A stretch of DNA of 64,000 nucleotides from contig JAFYMC010000027.1 in assembly GCA_017556805.1 (NCBI GenBank), positions 31,822-95,821 on the forward strand, given 5' to 3'. Positions 34,457-44,470 of this stretch are shown piece by piece. Under the pieces are notes generated by a model. That model was not told the DNA's origin. It saw nothing but the letters and a program-made list of their open reading frames with translations, and did not search any database. Made by a program: the position numbers and the translations under genes. Each line of letters opens with the position of its first letter. The first letter of the stretch is position 1. Source of the DNA: Lachnospiraceae bacterium. Its GTDB lineage: Bacteria > Bacillota > Clostridia > Lachnospirales > Lachnospiraceae.

Positions 34457-36631
34457 TTACTGTAATGTGATGGAAACATCATCAATATAGAACTCTGCCG
34501 TCTCGTTCGGAGATTCGAAGTAAACGATAAGAGCCTTAACATTTTCCGGAATGGTATATGTATTGTTAAACTTAATCCACTTACCGTCCTGCATCTCGGT
34601 ACCGGTAACAATCGGCGTATATGTCGTCGTCTCACCGTCGTTCTGCTCTGCCGTCATGTTAACCTGTAACGGTGTCGTGTACTCATGGTATACCCAGTAG
34701 GTAACTTCGATGGTTCTGCCTGCCAAATCAAACTGGGACAAGTCTGCCTGTACACCGTGCCAGTTCTGTAAACGTCCCTTTACAGCCATACACATATCAC
34801 TTTCGTGACCACCGTATACAAGAGACGGCTGGCTGCTACCACGGCTCTGGAAATATGCCTCGTTATCCTCGAAATCAAGCTTAATCGGAACAAACGGTAC
34901 CTTTACCTTCTCCTCATACTCCGGATTCGGATCTACGCTGCTGTTCGGGTCATAACCGATCTTAACCTCATCTATCATAAAGTCTGCGGTATCGGAGCCC
35001 GGAAGCTCGAAGTTAATCTGCGGAACCTTTACATTCGCATATACCGGAACCGTACCTTCTACATAGGTCCACTTTCCGCTCGGAATACCCTCTACGGAAA
35101 CTCTCTCCGGCCAGGTAGAAGTACCATCCGGCTTATTTACCTGCAAGGTTGCCGAGAAATCCATCGGAGAACCTGCTTCATGATATACCCAGAAGGAAAT
35201 GTAAACTTCCTTACCGATAACATTAAAGGATTTGTTGTCTAAGTTCGTAAAGTCAATACCGAGACCGTTCCAGTTCTGAGTACGTCCCTTAACCTCGAAA
35301 CAGGAACCGGAATAACCTTTCTTATTAATCTCAAGCGTAGCACTTCCACGCGGTACAAAGATCTGGGATTCCACATCCTTCTCCGCCTTTAAGGTGTGAA
35401 TCATGGTATACTTGGAAGCATCTATAACCACATTGGTATTACCACCCTGGTTGTCACCGGTATTACCACCCTGGTTACCGCCCTGATTGCCACCGAGAGC
35501 CGGATCCTGGCTACTGATTACAATATCATCCAAGGTAAAGTCAGTCACGCCTTCAGACTCGAAGTAAATAATGACAGTCTCTGCATTGGTCGGAATCGTA
35601 TAGCTGCCGGAGCCTTCTACCCATATGTTCGGAAGAACCGACTCCGTAGTCGTTATGTTGTTGTATTTCTCGGTTGCGGAACCGACTGCGGTCCACTGCA
35701 TGGAACAAATGATACGCGCCTTCTGCTTTGCATCATGCTTTGCGGCATACTTAACCCAAATCTTTGAGCCTGCCAGACCATGCTCCGAAAGGTCAATCTG
35801 GACACCGTTCCAGTCAGCGGTACGACCGGTTACAGCCAGTGCATAATTGTCTTTATAACCGCCGCTTACAACCTCTGCCACCGCGGTACCTCTCGATGCA
35901 AACGGATTGGACTGATTTTCGAAATTTGCCGAAACACCGTCAAAGTTACTGGAACCGTAAGACGTATTCGCCGGTACGGAACTGTACGGGTCATAGGTCA
36001 GACGAATGTCATCAAAATAGAACGGATCCTTGGAAGAGGACATCTCAATGCTGATATTCGGATTTACCAAATTGGAGTATACCGGGATATCGCCCTCGAT
36101 TAACGTCCACGTTCCGCTCGGAACACGGGTAATGGTAATGGACTCCGGAGATTCGGTAATACCGTCCGGTCTCTTACCCTGCAATCTACATACGAAGTCA
36201 GCCGGCAAACCGGTCTCCTGATATACCCAGGCTGCTACGTGTACCTTCTTACCGGATACGTTCTTCAGATTGCCGTCCGTATCGGTGAAATTAAGGAATA
36301 CGCAACTTGACGTATCTTCACGATCGGATACATAGAATGAAAAATCTCCGCTGTGCGCAATCTTCTTTACCGACACATTACAGATACCGCGTACCGTAAA
36401 GTTGGAAACCTGATTGTAGTCTTCACCGTTAAGTTCGATGATTCTCAAATTGTTCGCATCCGGCGCTGTCGTCGGCGTCGGGCCTGTCTGTTCCTCTACT
36501 GCCGGTGTCGGTGTGTTACGCGGAGCCAGGGTCGGTAATACGTAACCCGGATTACTTCCGCCGCATGCCGTCATAAATAACGTCATCGCCGTCAGTAAAG
36601 AAAAAACACCTAAAGTTCTTCTCTTTTTCAT
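34457..36631 (-). CDS. lipoprotein of four CBM4/9/22-like carbohydrate-binding modules
   Basis: This encodes 724 aa. The lipobox is FMTAC (Cys23), followed by a Thr/Pro linker. Four beta-sandwich modules follow (about 60-210, 225-375, 410-555 and 575-724). Each starts with an N...SRGTA- or G-S-A-type strand, has a conserved NWxGxQxDL- or LP-type core (DWNGVQIDLSEHG, NWNGLGIDFTN, NWHGVQADLSQFD), and ends with a FYIDDVSI/FYFDDIRL-type strand. A Gly/Asn/Gln linker (repeats of GGNQGGNT) separates modules 2 and 3. No catalytic domain is present, so it is a surface glycan-capture protein. Confidence 0.85.
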   Translation of the reverse strand: MKKRRTLGVFSLLTAMTLFMTACGGSNPGYVLPTLAPRNTPTPAVEEQTGPTPTTAPDANNLRIIELNGEDYNQVSNFTVRGICNVSVKKIAHSGDFSFYVSDREDTSSCVFLNFTDTDGNLKNVSGKKVHVAAWVYQETGLPADFVCRLQGKRPDGITESPESITITRVPSGTWTLIEGDIPVYSNLVNPNISIEMSSSKDPFYFDDIRLTYDPYSSVPANTSYGSSNFDGVSANFENQSNPFASRGTAVAEVVSGGYKDNYALAVTGRTADWNGVQIDLSEHGLAGSKIWVKYAAKHDAKQKARIICSMQWTAVGSATEKYNNITTTESVLPNIWVEGSGSYTIPTNAETVIIYFESEGVTDFTLDDIVISSQDPALGGNQGGNQGGNTGDNQGGNTNVVIDASKYTMIHTLKAEKDVESQIFVPRGSATLEINKKGYSGSCFEVKGRTQNWNGLGIDFTNLDNKSFNVIGKEVYISFWVYHEAGSPMDFSATLQVNKPDGTSTWPERVSVEGIPSGKWTYVEGTVPVYANVKVPQINFELPGSDTADFMIDEVKIGYDPNSSVDPNPEYEEKVKVPFVPIKLDFEDNEAYFQSRGSSQPSLVYGGHESDMCMAVKGRLQNWHGVQADLSQFDLAGRTIEVTYWVYHEYTTPLQVNMTAEQNDGETTTYTPIVTGTEMQDGKWIKFNNTYTIPENVKALIVYFESPNETAEFYIDDVSITLQ

Positions 36632-36705
36632 TGGAAAGACCTCCTCTACTTATATAGATTAAGGCAAATAATTAGTATAAAGTAAATAAAATTCCCTCTA
36701 CTACT

Positions 36706-36734
36706 ATTTTAACAACTTTATCCCGAATCGTCAA
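36706..36734 (-). promoter_or_regulatory. promoter for CBM lipoprotein gene
   Basis: -35 TTGACG (36729-36734) and -10 TAAAAT (36706-36711) are 17 bp apart. Confidence 0.75.
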
Positions 36735-36764
36735 TAGATTCTTTACTTTTAAACCCCTATTTTA

Positions 36765-37709
36765 TCATTTTTTCTCCCTTTTCGGCCCAAAATTGTCAGA
36801 CAACTGTTCTTCAAAATCCGGAATAAAACTTTCCTCCGCCGTTTCCCCCTCTTGAAGGAATCCGTGACCGATTCCAAGCTCTAACGCGAACCCGATTACT
36901 TCCTCATATTCTGCCTCCGTTACACGCCTGCAAAGCTCGGGAAAACCGGCCGCATGAGAGAGCGGTGTATACTGGTTCATAATACTCACCGCCACAGTAT
37001 CCCCGTAGGTCTCGTATAAATAGCGCAATACCTGCTTTGCCTCCTCTGTTCTGCCCGGCAACAGAAGATGACGTACAATTACCCCTCGGCGCATCAGTGC
37101 CCCATCGGGATATTCGGTAGCATTTTTCCACACCCTGCCGTCCTTTTCGTATTCTGCGGTTCCCACCTGCCGCACCATTTCCGCAATAGCCGCCTTGGCC
37201 ACTGCCGGATAATCCGGTGCATGAGAATACTTTCTTGCGGCAGCCTCATCCGGATACTTAAAATCCGCCAGATATATGTCTGCCAGTCCCTCCATGCTCC
37301 GCAGCGCATCTACGCACTCGTAAGAAGAGGTATTATACACCACCGGCACAGAAAGTCGTGCCATGCGTAGTGCTTCCGCAATTTGCGGAATATAATGGCT
37401 GGGAGTCACCAAATTAATATTATGACATCCCTGCTCCTGTAACGAATAAAACGCCTCCGACAGTTGTATCACCGAAAATCTCCTGCCGGCTTTTCCTGCC
37501 GCGATTTTATGGTTCTGGCAATATACGCACCGCAAATTGCACCCGGAAAAAAACACCGTTCCGGAGCCTTTTTCTCCGGAAATACACGGTTCCTCCCAAA
37601 AATGCGGCGCTACTCTTGCCACATACACCTCAGAGCTCATACCGCAAAATCCGCTCTTTCCCCGGCTGCGATCCGCCGGACACTGTCGCGGACAAAGTGT
37701 ACATCCCAT
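36765..37709 (-). CDS. PflA-like radical SAM protein
   Basis: This encodes 314 aa. The radical SAM motif is CNLRCVYCQNH (CxxxCxxC), preceded by an N-terminal CTLCPRQCPADR Cys cluster. The family is annotated as putative pyruvate-formate-lyase-activating enzyme (YgiQ/AmmeMemo-like side groups), but no glycyl-radical enzyme is next door. The substrate is unknown. It starts 22 bp after the sensor kinase gene and may be co-transcribed with it. Confidence 0.85.
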   Translation of the reverse strand: MGCTLCPRQCPADRSRGKSGFCGMSSEVYVARVAPHFWEEPCISGEKGSGTVFFSGCNLRCVYCQNHKIAAGKAGRRFSVIQLSEAFYSLQEQGCHNINLVTPSHYIPQIAEALRMARLSVPVVYNTSSYECVDALRSMEGLADIYLADFKYPDEAAARKYSHAPDYPAVAKAAIAEMVRQVGTAEYEKDGRVWKNATEYPDGALMRRGVIVRHLLLPGRTEEAKQVLRYLYETYGDTVAVSIMNQYTPLSHAAGFPELCRRVTEAEYEEVIGFALELGIGHGFLQEGETAEESFIPDFEEQLSDNFGPKREKK

Positions 37710-37731
37710 ACTGCTCGCCTGCCTTTCCTTC

Positions 37732-39111
37732 TCAGCCTCCCCGTTGTCTCGGAAGCATTACACAAAACGAGCTTCCCTTCGTATACTGGGTCCGGATGGT
37801 GATTTTCCCGGCGTGACCGTCCACAATCAGCCGTGCAATGGAAAGCCCCAGTCCGTGACCGTCTATATTTTTCCCGCGCACCGTATCTGCCCGGAAAAAC
37901 CTGGTAAAAATACCCTCCAGTTCTTCCTTCTTCATACCGATGCCCGTATCCTCCACTACAATTTCACAGGCTCCGGACCTGTTTCTGCAAAACACCGAAA
38001 TCCGGTCGCCCTTTCCCGTATATTTCACCGCATTATCCACAAACACCCGAAGCGCCTGCTTTAACATCTGGCGGTCACCGTACACAGAAACGGATTCGCA
38101 GACAGGACACTCAAACACCCGCTCCTCCGTCATATAGCTGAACTCCTTTTCCAGCTCCCGTACCACCTCTGCCATATCAAACCGTACCTTTGCAAAGGGG
38201 AGCTTCTTCCGCTCATGCCGGGACAAAAACAACAGCTTATCCACCAAATCCTGCATGGACTTTGCCTCGGACTCGATGGCCTCTACAGACTCCGCCAACA
38301 CCTCCGGATCCTCGGCACCCCACCGGCGCAGCATTGAAGAATATCCCTGCAACACCGTAATCGGCGTACGAAGCTCATGAGACGCTTCCGATACAAACTG
38401 CTTCTGGGATTCGTAAGCCTCCTCCATACGGTCTAGCATCCGGTTAATACCGACTGCCAGTTCCTGTAATTCCTCTTCCGTTGCATCCGGCTCCAGCCGG
38501 TTACTGTGGATATTCTGCAACGTCATTTTATTCACACGGTCCGACAGCTTCGAAGCCGAGACCAACGTGGTCTTTGCAATCAGATATACCGCAGCGGTAC
38601 CAAGTGCCGTTGCCACCAGATACCAGAGAAAGAACCACGCCGACTGCCTTGCAAGCTCCTTACCGTCCTCTCTGCAATCGAATACAAACTCCGCCTCACA
38701 AAGCGCATCATACAACACTACCGTTGTCCGGTACCGTCCGTACAAGACACGTTCTTCGTCGTCCTTTGTTAGCGCCCAGTTTCCGATAAAAAACAACTCC
38801 TTCGGACTCCCGACACGATATACCTCTTTCCCGGTATCCGCCGAACGGATACAAAGCGTACCGCCTCTGTCTGCAAGAGCCGTAGTCACCGGTACCTCCC
38901 CGGAGAACGCTTCAAAAAAATCCTCCAGAAACGCCTCACCGGTCCGCTCCAGCTCCCTCCGTACACCCCGCAACCGCAGAACGCCGAACACCAAAACCGA
39001 AAACACACCGATACAAAGAAATACCGCTACGGTCATACGGGCAATCCGTATCGAAAAAGAACCCGTACTCTTTGGCTTTTTTGCCTCTGTCCTAGACTTC
39101 CGTTTCATCAC
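37732..39111 (-). CDS. sensor histidine kinase
   Basis: This encodes 459 aa. TM1 is about 23-46, an external sensor part about 47-156, TM2 about 157-180, then HAMP. The HisKA domain has SEASHELRTPITVLQG (phospho-His about 245), and the HATPase has VEDTGIGMKKEELEGIF and GHGLGLSIARLIVDGH. It overlaps the response regulator gene by 20 bp. The signal is unknown. Confidence 0.94.
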   Translation of the reverse strand: MMKRKSRTEAKKPKSTGSFSIRIARMTVAVFLCIGVFSVLVFGVLRLRGVRRELERTGEAFLEDFFEAFSGEVPVTTALADRGGTLCIRSADTGKEVYRVGSPKELFFIGNWALTKDDEERVLYGRYRTTVVLYDALCEAEFVFDCREDGKELARQSAWFFLWYLVATALGTAAVYLIAKTTLVSASKLSDRVNKMTLQNIHSNRLEPDATEEELQELAVGINRMLDRMEEAYESQKQFVSEASHELRTPITVLQGYSSMLRRWGAEDPEVLAESVEAIESEAKSMQDLVDKLLFLSRHERKKLPFAKVRFDMAEVVRELEKEFSYMTEERVFECPVCESVSVYGDRQMLKQALRVFVDNAVKYTGKGDRISVFCRNRSGACEIVVEDTGIGMKKEELEGIFTRFFRADTVRGKNIDGHGLGLSIARLIVDGHAGKITIRTQYTKGSSFCVMLPRQRGG

Positions 39112-39778
39112 TGATTCGATACCCCACTCCCCGTACAGTCTCCAACAACCGGATTCCGTACGGTTCCTCTATCTTCTGTCGAAGATACCGGACATACACA
39201 TCCACCACATTGGTATCACCCGCATAGTCATAATCCCATACGGCAGACAACAGCTCGTCCCTGGACACCGCCCGGTTCTTATTCTTCAGTAAAAACACCA
39301 GCAAATCAAATTCTTTTTTTGTAAGAGACACCGGACCGCCCCGGAAGGTCACTTTTCGTGCCGCCGCATCCACGGCCAGATCCCCGTAGGACAATACCTG
39401 TTCTGCCGGAGACTTTCTTCCCCGCGGCTTTAACACCGCACGGATTCGGGCCAACAACTCCTCGATGGCAAAAGGCTTTGTCATATAGTCGTTTGCCCCC
39501 AAATCCAGGCCCGCCACCTTATCCGTTACGTCACCTTTTGCCGTCAAAATGATAATCGGCACCTCCGACTCCTGGCGGATGCGTCTGCAAACCTCCATGC
39601 CGGACAACTCCGGAAGCATAATATCCAACAAAACCAAATCCACATCCGGCAAAAGAGCCTTTGCCAAGCCGGTGCGTCCATCATTCGCTGTCTCCGTCTC
39701 GTAGCCCTCATGACGCAGCTCCAGCTCCACAAACCGGGCGATTTTATTATCATCCTCTACAATCAGTATCTTTGCCAT
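39092..39778 (-). CDS. OmpR/PhoB-type response regulator
   Basis: This encodes 228 aa. The receiver has phospho-Asp about 52 (VLLDIMLPELSG) and Lys in IILTAKG. The C-terminal winged helix has TKKEFDLLVFLLKN and TNVVDVYVRYLRQKI. I prefer ATG 39778 (MAKILIVEDD), with AGGAG 7 nt upstream, over ATG 39784, which is only one base from that site. It lies just after the pilus operon terminator. Confidence 0.94.
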   Translation of the reverse strand: MAKILIVEDDNKIARFVELELRHEGYETETANDGRTGLAKALLPDVDLVLLDIMLPELSGMEVCRRIRQESEVPIIILTAKGDVTDKVAGLDLGANDYMTKPFAIEELLARIRAVLKPRGRKSPAEQVLSYGDLAVDAAARKVTFRGGPVSLTKKEFDLLVFLLKNKNRAVSRDELLSAVWDYDYAGDTNVVDVYVRYLRQKIEEPYGIRLLETVRGVGYRISDETEV

Positions 39779-39804
39779 ACCCATACTCCTATCTTACCAA
39801 AGGG

Positions 39805-39841
39805 AAAAACGAGTCCGCCGCAAATTGTGTGCGGCGGACTC
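39805..39841 (-). terminator. terminator of the type IV pilus operon
   Basis: The 12-bp stem GAGTCCGCCGCA/TGCGGCGGACTC has a 7-nt loop and is followed on the minus strand by a TTTTT tract. Confidence 0.88.
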
Positions 39842-39882
39842 CTTTTATCGCTTTAATTCTTCATACAATTCCGTACTGATAA

Positions 39883-42800
39883 CTAGTCTAAGTCGAACAA
39901 GCCACGCGGAATGATGTTGACGTAGGTATTTCCCGGAGGTGCCGGTACCCACAAGGAACCGACCTTATAGGTTTTTTCGATTTCCACCTTTATCTTTGTG
40001 GTAGTTACCGCTGTCTTTCCATCCACAGTCTCCAGCTTCATCGGCACATCTACATAATAGATATTGCCGGCTCCGGCCAATAACTTCGTACTTGACGTTT
40101 TTCCGTCCATAAACACTCCGTCAGACTTTCTGAAAACCGCAAGAGGTGTCGGGTCCGTAGCGCCGTCTAAATAGAACTTCAGAACATACTTGGATGCTCC
40201 TACCGTACCACCGTCGTCAATATAGAATTCTACACGCTTGGACGTTGCAGTTACCTCTTCACCCAAATTATAACCGGCGTCTGCATTCGATGCATCTACT
40301 GCCGTTTGTTTACGATAGGAAGAGAGCGCACCCATCTCTTCGCCACCGAGTAACGCCTCGCTATTTGCGGAATCCACGTCTACACAAAGGAAATATTCTC
40401 CTCCGGTTACATTCTTGGTAGCGTCATTATTCGCTACTACAATCTTTGTGGACCTTCCCGCCGCACGGTATGCCGCAACGAACGTATTGATAAACAGCTT
40501 TATCTCATAGTCTGTCATCTCGGTTTTATGACCCATACCGGAATAAGTAACATTGCCGTAGTTATAAATGTAATAATTATTGCGCACATCGTTGGAGGTA
40601 GAATTATAAAAGCTCTTAATCTTATCTACATCATTCGGATGCTCATAAATATCGGCTCCCGTGAGACAGTACCATACGGTTACCTCTTCATTCTCCATAT
40701 CCAGCTGATAATACTGCGGATGGGTCTTTGCGATTTCGATAGTATCCGGAATCTTATACGGATAATTGGTAATCGCACCTGTGTTAACCTTGGAAATCTT
40801 CTTTGTCAACAAGTTACTTGTCAAGCGCAAGTAACGGTAAATATGACCGTTGGTCAGTCCCTGCGTCAGAGCATAGCCACCGTCATCAGAGCCGAGAGTA
40901 TCGGAAACCTCTGCTCCGGTACCGTCTCTTAATAACAGTTTTCCGATGGCACTTTCATACGCTGTCGCCACATACGGATAATCCGCACGCTTTTCTCCGG
41001 AAGCCAGCACTTCTGCTGCCTTATAGGTACTTACATCATAACGGTCCATGCCGTAGCGATTACGGAAACGTTTTGTTATCTCTTTACCCCAGCTGGCATC
41101 ATCATCTGTACCGATCATGGAAGATGCATCGTGGGTATACAATACCGCCTTCCCGGCCTCCATAAAGCCTTCCAGTGCATTCAGTACAGCTTCCTCCGTT
41201 ACACCCTTATAACAATCGCCGAAACCGAGAATAACCATCTCATAATTATCCTTCAGGTAGTCCGGATTACCGCTTTCTGGATCGGTTAACAAAGGTACTA
41301 ACTGGTCCTCTGTCATACGATAAAAGGTAAGATCCAGACCGTTAATGTCTCTGGTCCATACCCAGAACTTCTTCTTTACGGTATTCGCCTGGGCTTCCGT
41401 CATAGTCTCCGGAAATTCTCCATCCTGCGGAAGCTCCAAGGTATTACCCGGTGTCATAATTTGCAAAATACGCAAGGATTCCTTTGTACCTTCCTTAATA
41501 GCAGACAAACCGCTCAAGGATGCATGGACAATACGTTCCTTCACCTCCGGTGCCGTACCGGCATAAAAATCACTTGTATTTACCAAATCCAACTTCCAGG
41601 CAACGGAACCGTTTCGGTCCTCTACATTTCTCGAAACGACACAGGTCCATCCGGCATATACAATATTACTTCCGTCGCCTCCGTGACCGTCCTGTCTGAC
41701 ACTTACACCGGACATTCTTTCATCCTCGGTAAATACACCGTCTCCGTTATTATCAATATAAAGCTCTACCTGATACTTCGTTCCTGCCGGAGCGTTCAGC
41801 TTAAACTTAAAGTTTAAGGTCTCTCCGGAAAGATACTTGTTCGCTTCGGATGCATCTTCGTCATACAGTCTCGGTGTGGTTACATCCGTCAGGAATACAC
41901 GACGGGTTTTTACCAGACCGTGACGCAATGCATTTTCGGTTGCCACACGGGTGGATGTCTTACTTAACGCATACTCATAAATCGGAGTCGTTGCATACGT
42001 GTCCGCAAAATGATATACATTGGAGTTGCGGTCGATGTTATCCTTTATCGATGTTGCATTCTCATTGGTATAGAATCCGGTTCCGAATAATACCGGACCT
42101 CCCGCCTGAATAAAGTCAATCAACTGCTGCTCCGCAAGCTTCGTTAAATCGTTACCGGACAACGGAAAATACTGTTCCGCGGTATCCGCAACCGGATCAA
42201 ACCAACCGCGCATTGCCTGGGTATCTGTCTGAATCACCGGACCGGAATGCGCATACACAAAATCCGTACCGGAGAAATCCATACACCAGTTATCCGATAA
42301 AGTATTCACACCGATATAAATCAAATCATACTCACTGGTACACTCCACATGCTTACCGATAAACTCAGAGGTGGACATTCGGTCTACCGTAACATTACCG
42401 GTGGTATTGGCATAGTTCGCAATAAATGCGCTCCAAAAAGCATCGTTGGTTATTGTTCCGGAAGTGGTACCGCCTTTATACTTAGCTACCGGCTGAAGCT
42501 CCAACACCTTGTAATCATAATTATTTCTGGCTCCCGGACCGTGCTCCAAACCGTTTAACAGGTAGTAAAGTACCTCTGCTGTAGACAAATCAGTTTCCGG
42601 CTGAGGATCCTGTACGCTTTCAAAATATTCGTATACCTCTCTGCCGTATTGGTCATTGTCTACGCCACAGTCACTCATGAAACCGGTAGTCAGATACGTA
42701 CTGCCGTCAAAAATATGAATACCGTTACGTACCATATTCTGCGCATCCCCGGAATTATAATGGAACATCGGACTTCCGCCGTTATTCATAATTCCAAGCA

Positions 42801-44451
42801 CATCTAAAATAGCCACATTGGCTGCATCATCCAAGGAAGTCTTATTCGGGAGCATACCGGTATTCCACGGATACAACGTCTGATTTGCCCAGTAACGCTG
42901 TCCTCCTTCTTCTCCCGCTCCCGGTCCTTTTTTCTTATAAACCGTTAATAACGGCGTTGTAAATGTCTTTGTTACGTTAGTTCCGTTGACATTAAAGGTC
43001 TGATCATAGGACACCGTCGGGAACGTTGCCGGATCACCGAAAAAGCTCTCAAACAACGGAGTCGACATTTCATATAACATCAAGTACAGCTTAAACATGC
43101 TGTCCTGAGAACCGTTTACCTTACTGTCCACCTTACCGTCAATCTTTAACGGAATTTCACTTACGAAAGTAGTGGTAAAATTACTATAGGTGTGCGTATC
43201 CCAGATAATCGGCAACGGGTCTGTGATACTGGAGGCTCTTTTGTAAATTTCCAAAGCCGCCGGCCAGTCTAACGGATTATCGTTAAATGTCGTCTTTACG
43301 GAAGTTCCGTCCATAATCTTCCGGTTCAATTCACAAATCAGTCCCGAGCTGTCGTATTTCTTATAGGTCTCATAGGCGTTAACTGCCGCACCAGTAGAGT
43401 CGATAGAGGAAAAGCTGATTAAATCCGCTCTTTCGATCAATGCCTTGTTTACCAATACACCATTCTTTACAACATTCAAATCCTCCGGTGTTACGGTGTA
43501 GACTACACACTTGTAATCCGCAATCTTCTGCTCCAGAGTCGGTTTTTCTCCGCCACCTACATACGCAATACGCTTGCCCGTATCGTCAAAGTCGTAGGCA
43601 AGACCTACGCTCTCCTTTAAGAACTCATTTTTATGTACATACTCCTTGATATTCTCAACCTTATAACACTCCACACCGGTCAAATAGGTCTTGAACTCGC
43701 TTATTGCGTCATATTTCTGTCCGTACTGTGCTGCGTCTTCAGCAGACATTGTTGCACAGGTCTGGGCATCCAACGGCGTCCATACATAACTACCGCCGGT
43801 ACCGCCGTCCGCCGGCTCAAAGGTTGCCGCACCCGCCGGAATCAAACGCATCCTGTCTCCGTCGGCAGCTGCTGTCGGCTGTCCGTTCACATACTTATAT
43901 TTTGGTCCGGTGTATCCTTCCGGTGCCGCCGGATACTCACACATAAACGGGTCCGGTTCCGCTGTCATATTATAATTACCGCTACCATCCGTTACATACT
44001 TCATAGTACCGTACTGCGGAACATTCGTAACCACCTGCGTAGATGCCGGATAATAGGACGGCTTCGTTTCCGACTTCCACAAATACTCCGTACGCGTAGC
44101 TACCGGGTTTACATATAAATGATCTTCCCCCGGAATCGCTGCTCCCGCATAGGCTGCCTTCTGCATATCAATCGGTTCACAGCCCGCAATATGATAGCCG
44201 ATGGTACCCATTGCTTCGTACGGGACAATTTCTAAGATAAAGAACGGATTCTCCGCCGTTCCCTTTGCCTTTGTCGAATCTGACGGCGGCGGATCGATTT
44301 TACCATCCGCGTTCTTCGTATATCGCGTGGTTGCAGTACCGTCTGCCTGCGCACTACGGTCGGAATTCGATTCCGCAAATACCGCAATACCTGCCGCAAA
44401 CGCAACCAAAACCAAAACCAAACTAATGATTATACGCGCTTTTCTGGTCAT
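39883..44451 (-). CDS. giant secreted pilus-operon protein (DUF5057-type)
   Basis: This encodes 1522 aa. An N-terminal hydrophobic helix (about 6-26) acts as signal or anchor, followed by AENPFFILEIVPYEAMGTIGYHIAG, which I associate with DUF5057 from memory. The body is a long beta-rich extracellular protein with many Tyr/Asn/Thr, DxDxDG-like DNNGDGVFTEDE (a possible Ca site), and C-terminal Ig-like strands. It has no prepilin cleavage site and no LPXTG. As the last gene of the pilus operon, 19 bp after a minor pilin, it is probably a tip adhesin or surface effector; this is an inference. Confidence 0.75.
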   Translation of the reverse strand: MTRKARIIISLVLVLVAFAAGIAVFAESNSDRSAQADGTATTRYTKNADGKIDPPPSDSTKAKGTAENPFFILEIVPYEAMGTIGYHIAGCEPIDMQKAAYAGAAIPGEDHLYVNPVATRTEYLWKSETKPSYYPASTQVVTNVPQYGTMKYVTDGSGNYNMTAEPDPFMCEYPAAPEGYTGPKYKYVNGQPTAAADGDRMRLIPAGAATFEPADGGTGGSYVWTPLDAQTCATMSAEDAAQYGQKYDAISEFKTYLTGVECYKVENIKEYVHKNEFLKESVGLAYDFDDTGKRIAYVGGGEKPTLEQKIADYKCVVYTVTPEDLNVVKNGVLVNKALIERADLISFSSIDSTGAAVNAYETYKKYDSSGLICELNRKIMDGTSVKTTFNDNPLDWPAALEIYKRASSITDPLPIIWDTHTYSNFTTTFVSEIPLKIDGKVDSKVNGSQDSMFKLYLMLYEMSTPLFESFFGDPATFPTVSYDQTFNVNGTNVTKTFTTPLLTVYKKKGPGAGEEGGQRYWANQTLYPWNTGMLPNKTSLDDAANVAILDVLGIMNNGGSPMFHYNSGDAQNMVRNGIHIFDGSTYLTTGFMSDCGVDNDQYGREVYEYFESVQDPQPETDLSTAEVLYYLLNGLEHGPGARNNYDYKVLELQPVAKYKGGTTSGTITNDAFWSAFIANYANTTGNVTVDRMSTSEFIGKHVECTSEYDLIYIGVNTLSDNWCMDFSGTDFVYAHSGPVIQTDTQAMRGWFDPVADTAEQYFPLSGNDLTKLAEQQLIDFIQAGGPVLFGTGFYTNENATSIKDNIDRNSNVYHFADTYATTPIYEYALSKTSTRVATENALRHGLVKTRRVFLTDVTTPRLYDEDASEANKYLSGETLNFKFKLNAPAGTKYQVELYIDNNGDGVFTEDERMSGVSVRQDGHGGDGSNIVYAGWTCVVSRNVEDRNGSVAWKLDLVNTSDFYAGTAPEVKERIVHASLSGLSAIKEGTKESLRILQIMTPGNTLELPQDGEFPETMTEAQANTVKKKFWVWTRDINGLDLTFYRMTEDQLVPLLTDPESGNPDYLKDNYEMVILGFGDCYKGVTEEAVLNALEGFMEAGKAVLYTHDASSMIGTDDDASWGKEITKRFRNRYGMDRYDVSTYKAAEVLASGEKRADYPYVATAYESAIGKLLLRDGTGAEVSDTLGSDDGGYALTQGLTNGHIYRYLRLTSNLLTKKISKVNTGAITNYPYKIPDTIEIAKTHPQYYQLDMENEEVTVWYCLTGADIYEHPNDVDKIKSFYNSTSNDVRNNYYIYNYGNVTYSGMGHKTEMTDYEIKLFINTFVAAYRAAGRSTKIVVANNDATKNVTGGEYFLCVDVDSANSEALLGGEEMGALSSYRKQTAVDASNADAGYNLGEEVTATSKRVEFYIDDGGTVGASKYVLKFYLDGATDPTPLAVFRKSDGVFMDGKTSSTKLLAGAGNIYYVDVPMKLETVDGKTAVTTTKIKVEIEKTYKVGSLWVPAPPGNTYVNIIPRGLFDLD

Positions 44452-44470
44452 GGGCTTTCCCTCCTTGTTC

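Noticed and set aside
36765-37709. Naming the radical SAM protein pflA
   Set aside because: There is no pyruvate formate-lyase or other glycyl-radical enzyme nearby, and the extra N-terminal Cys cluster differs from classic PflA.
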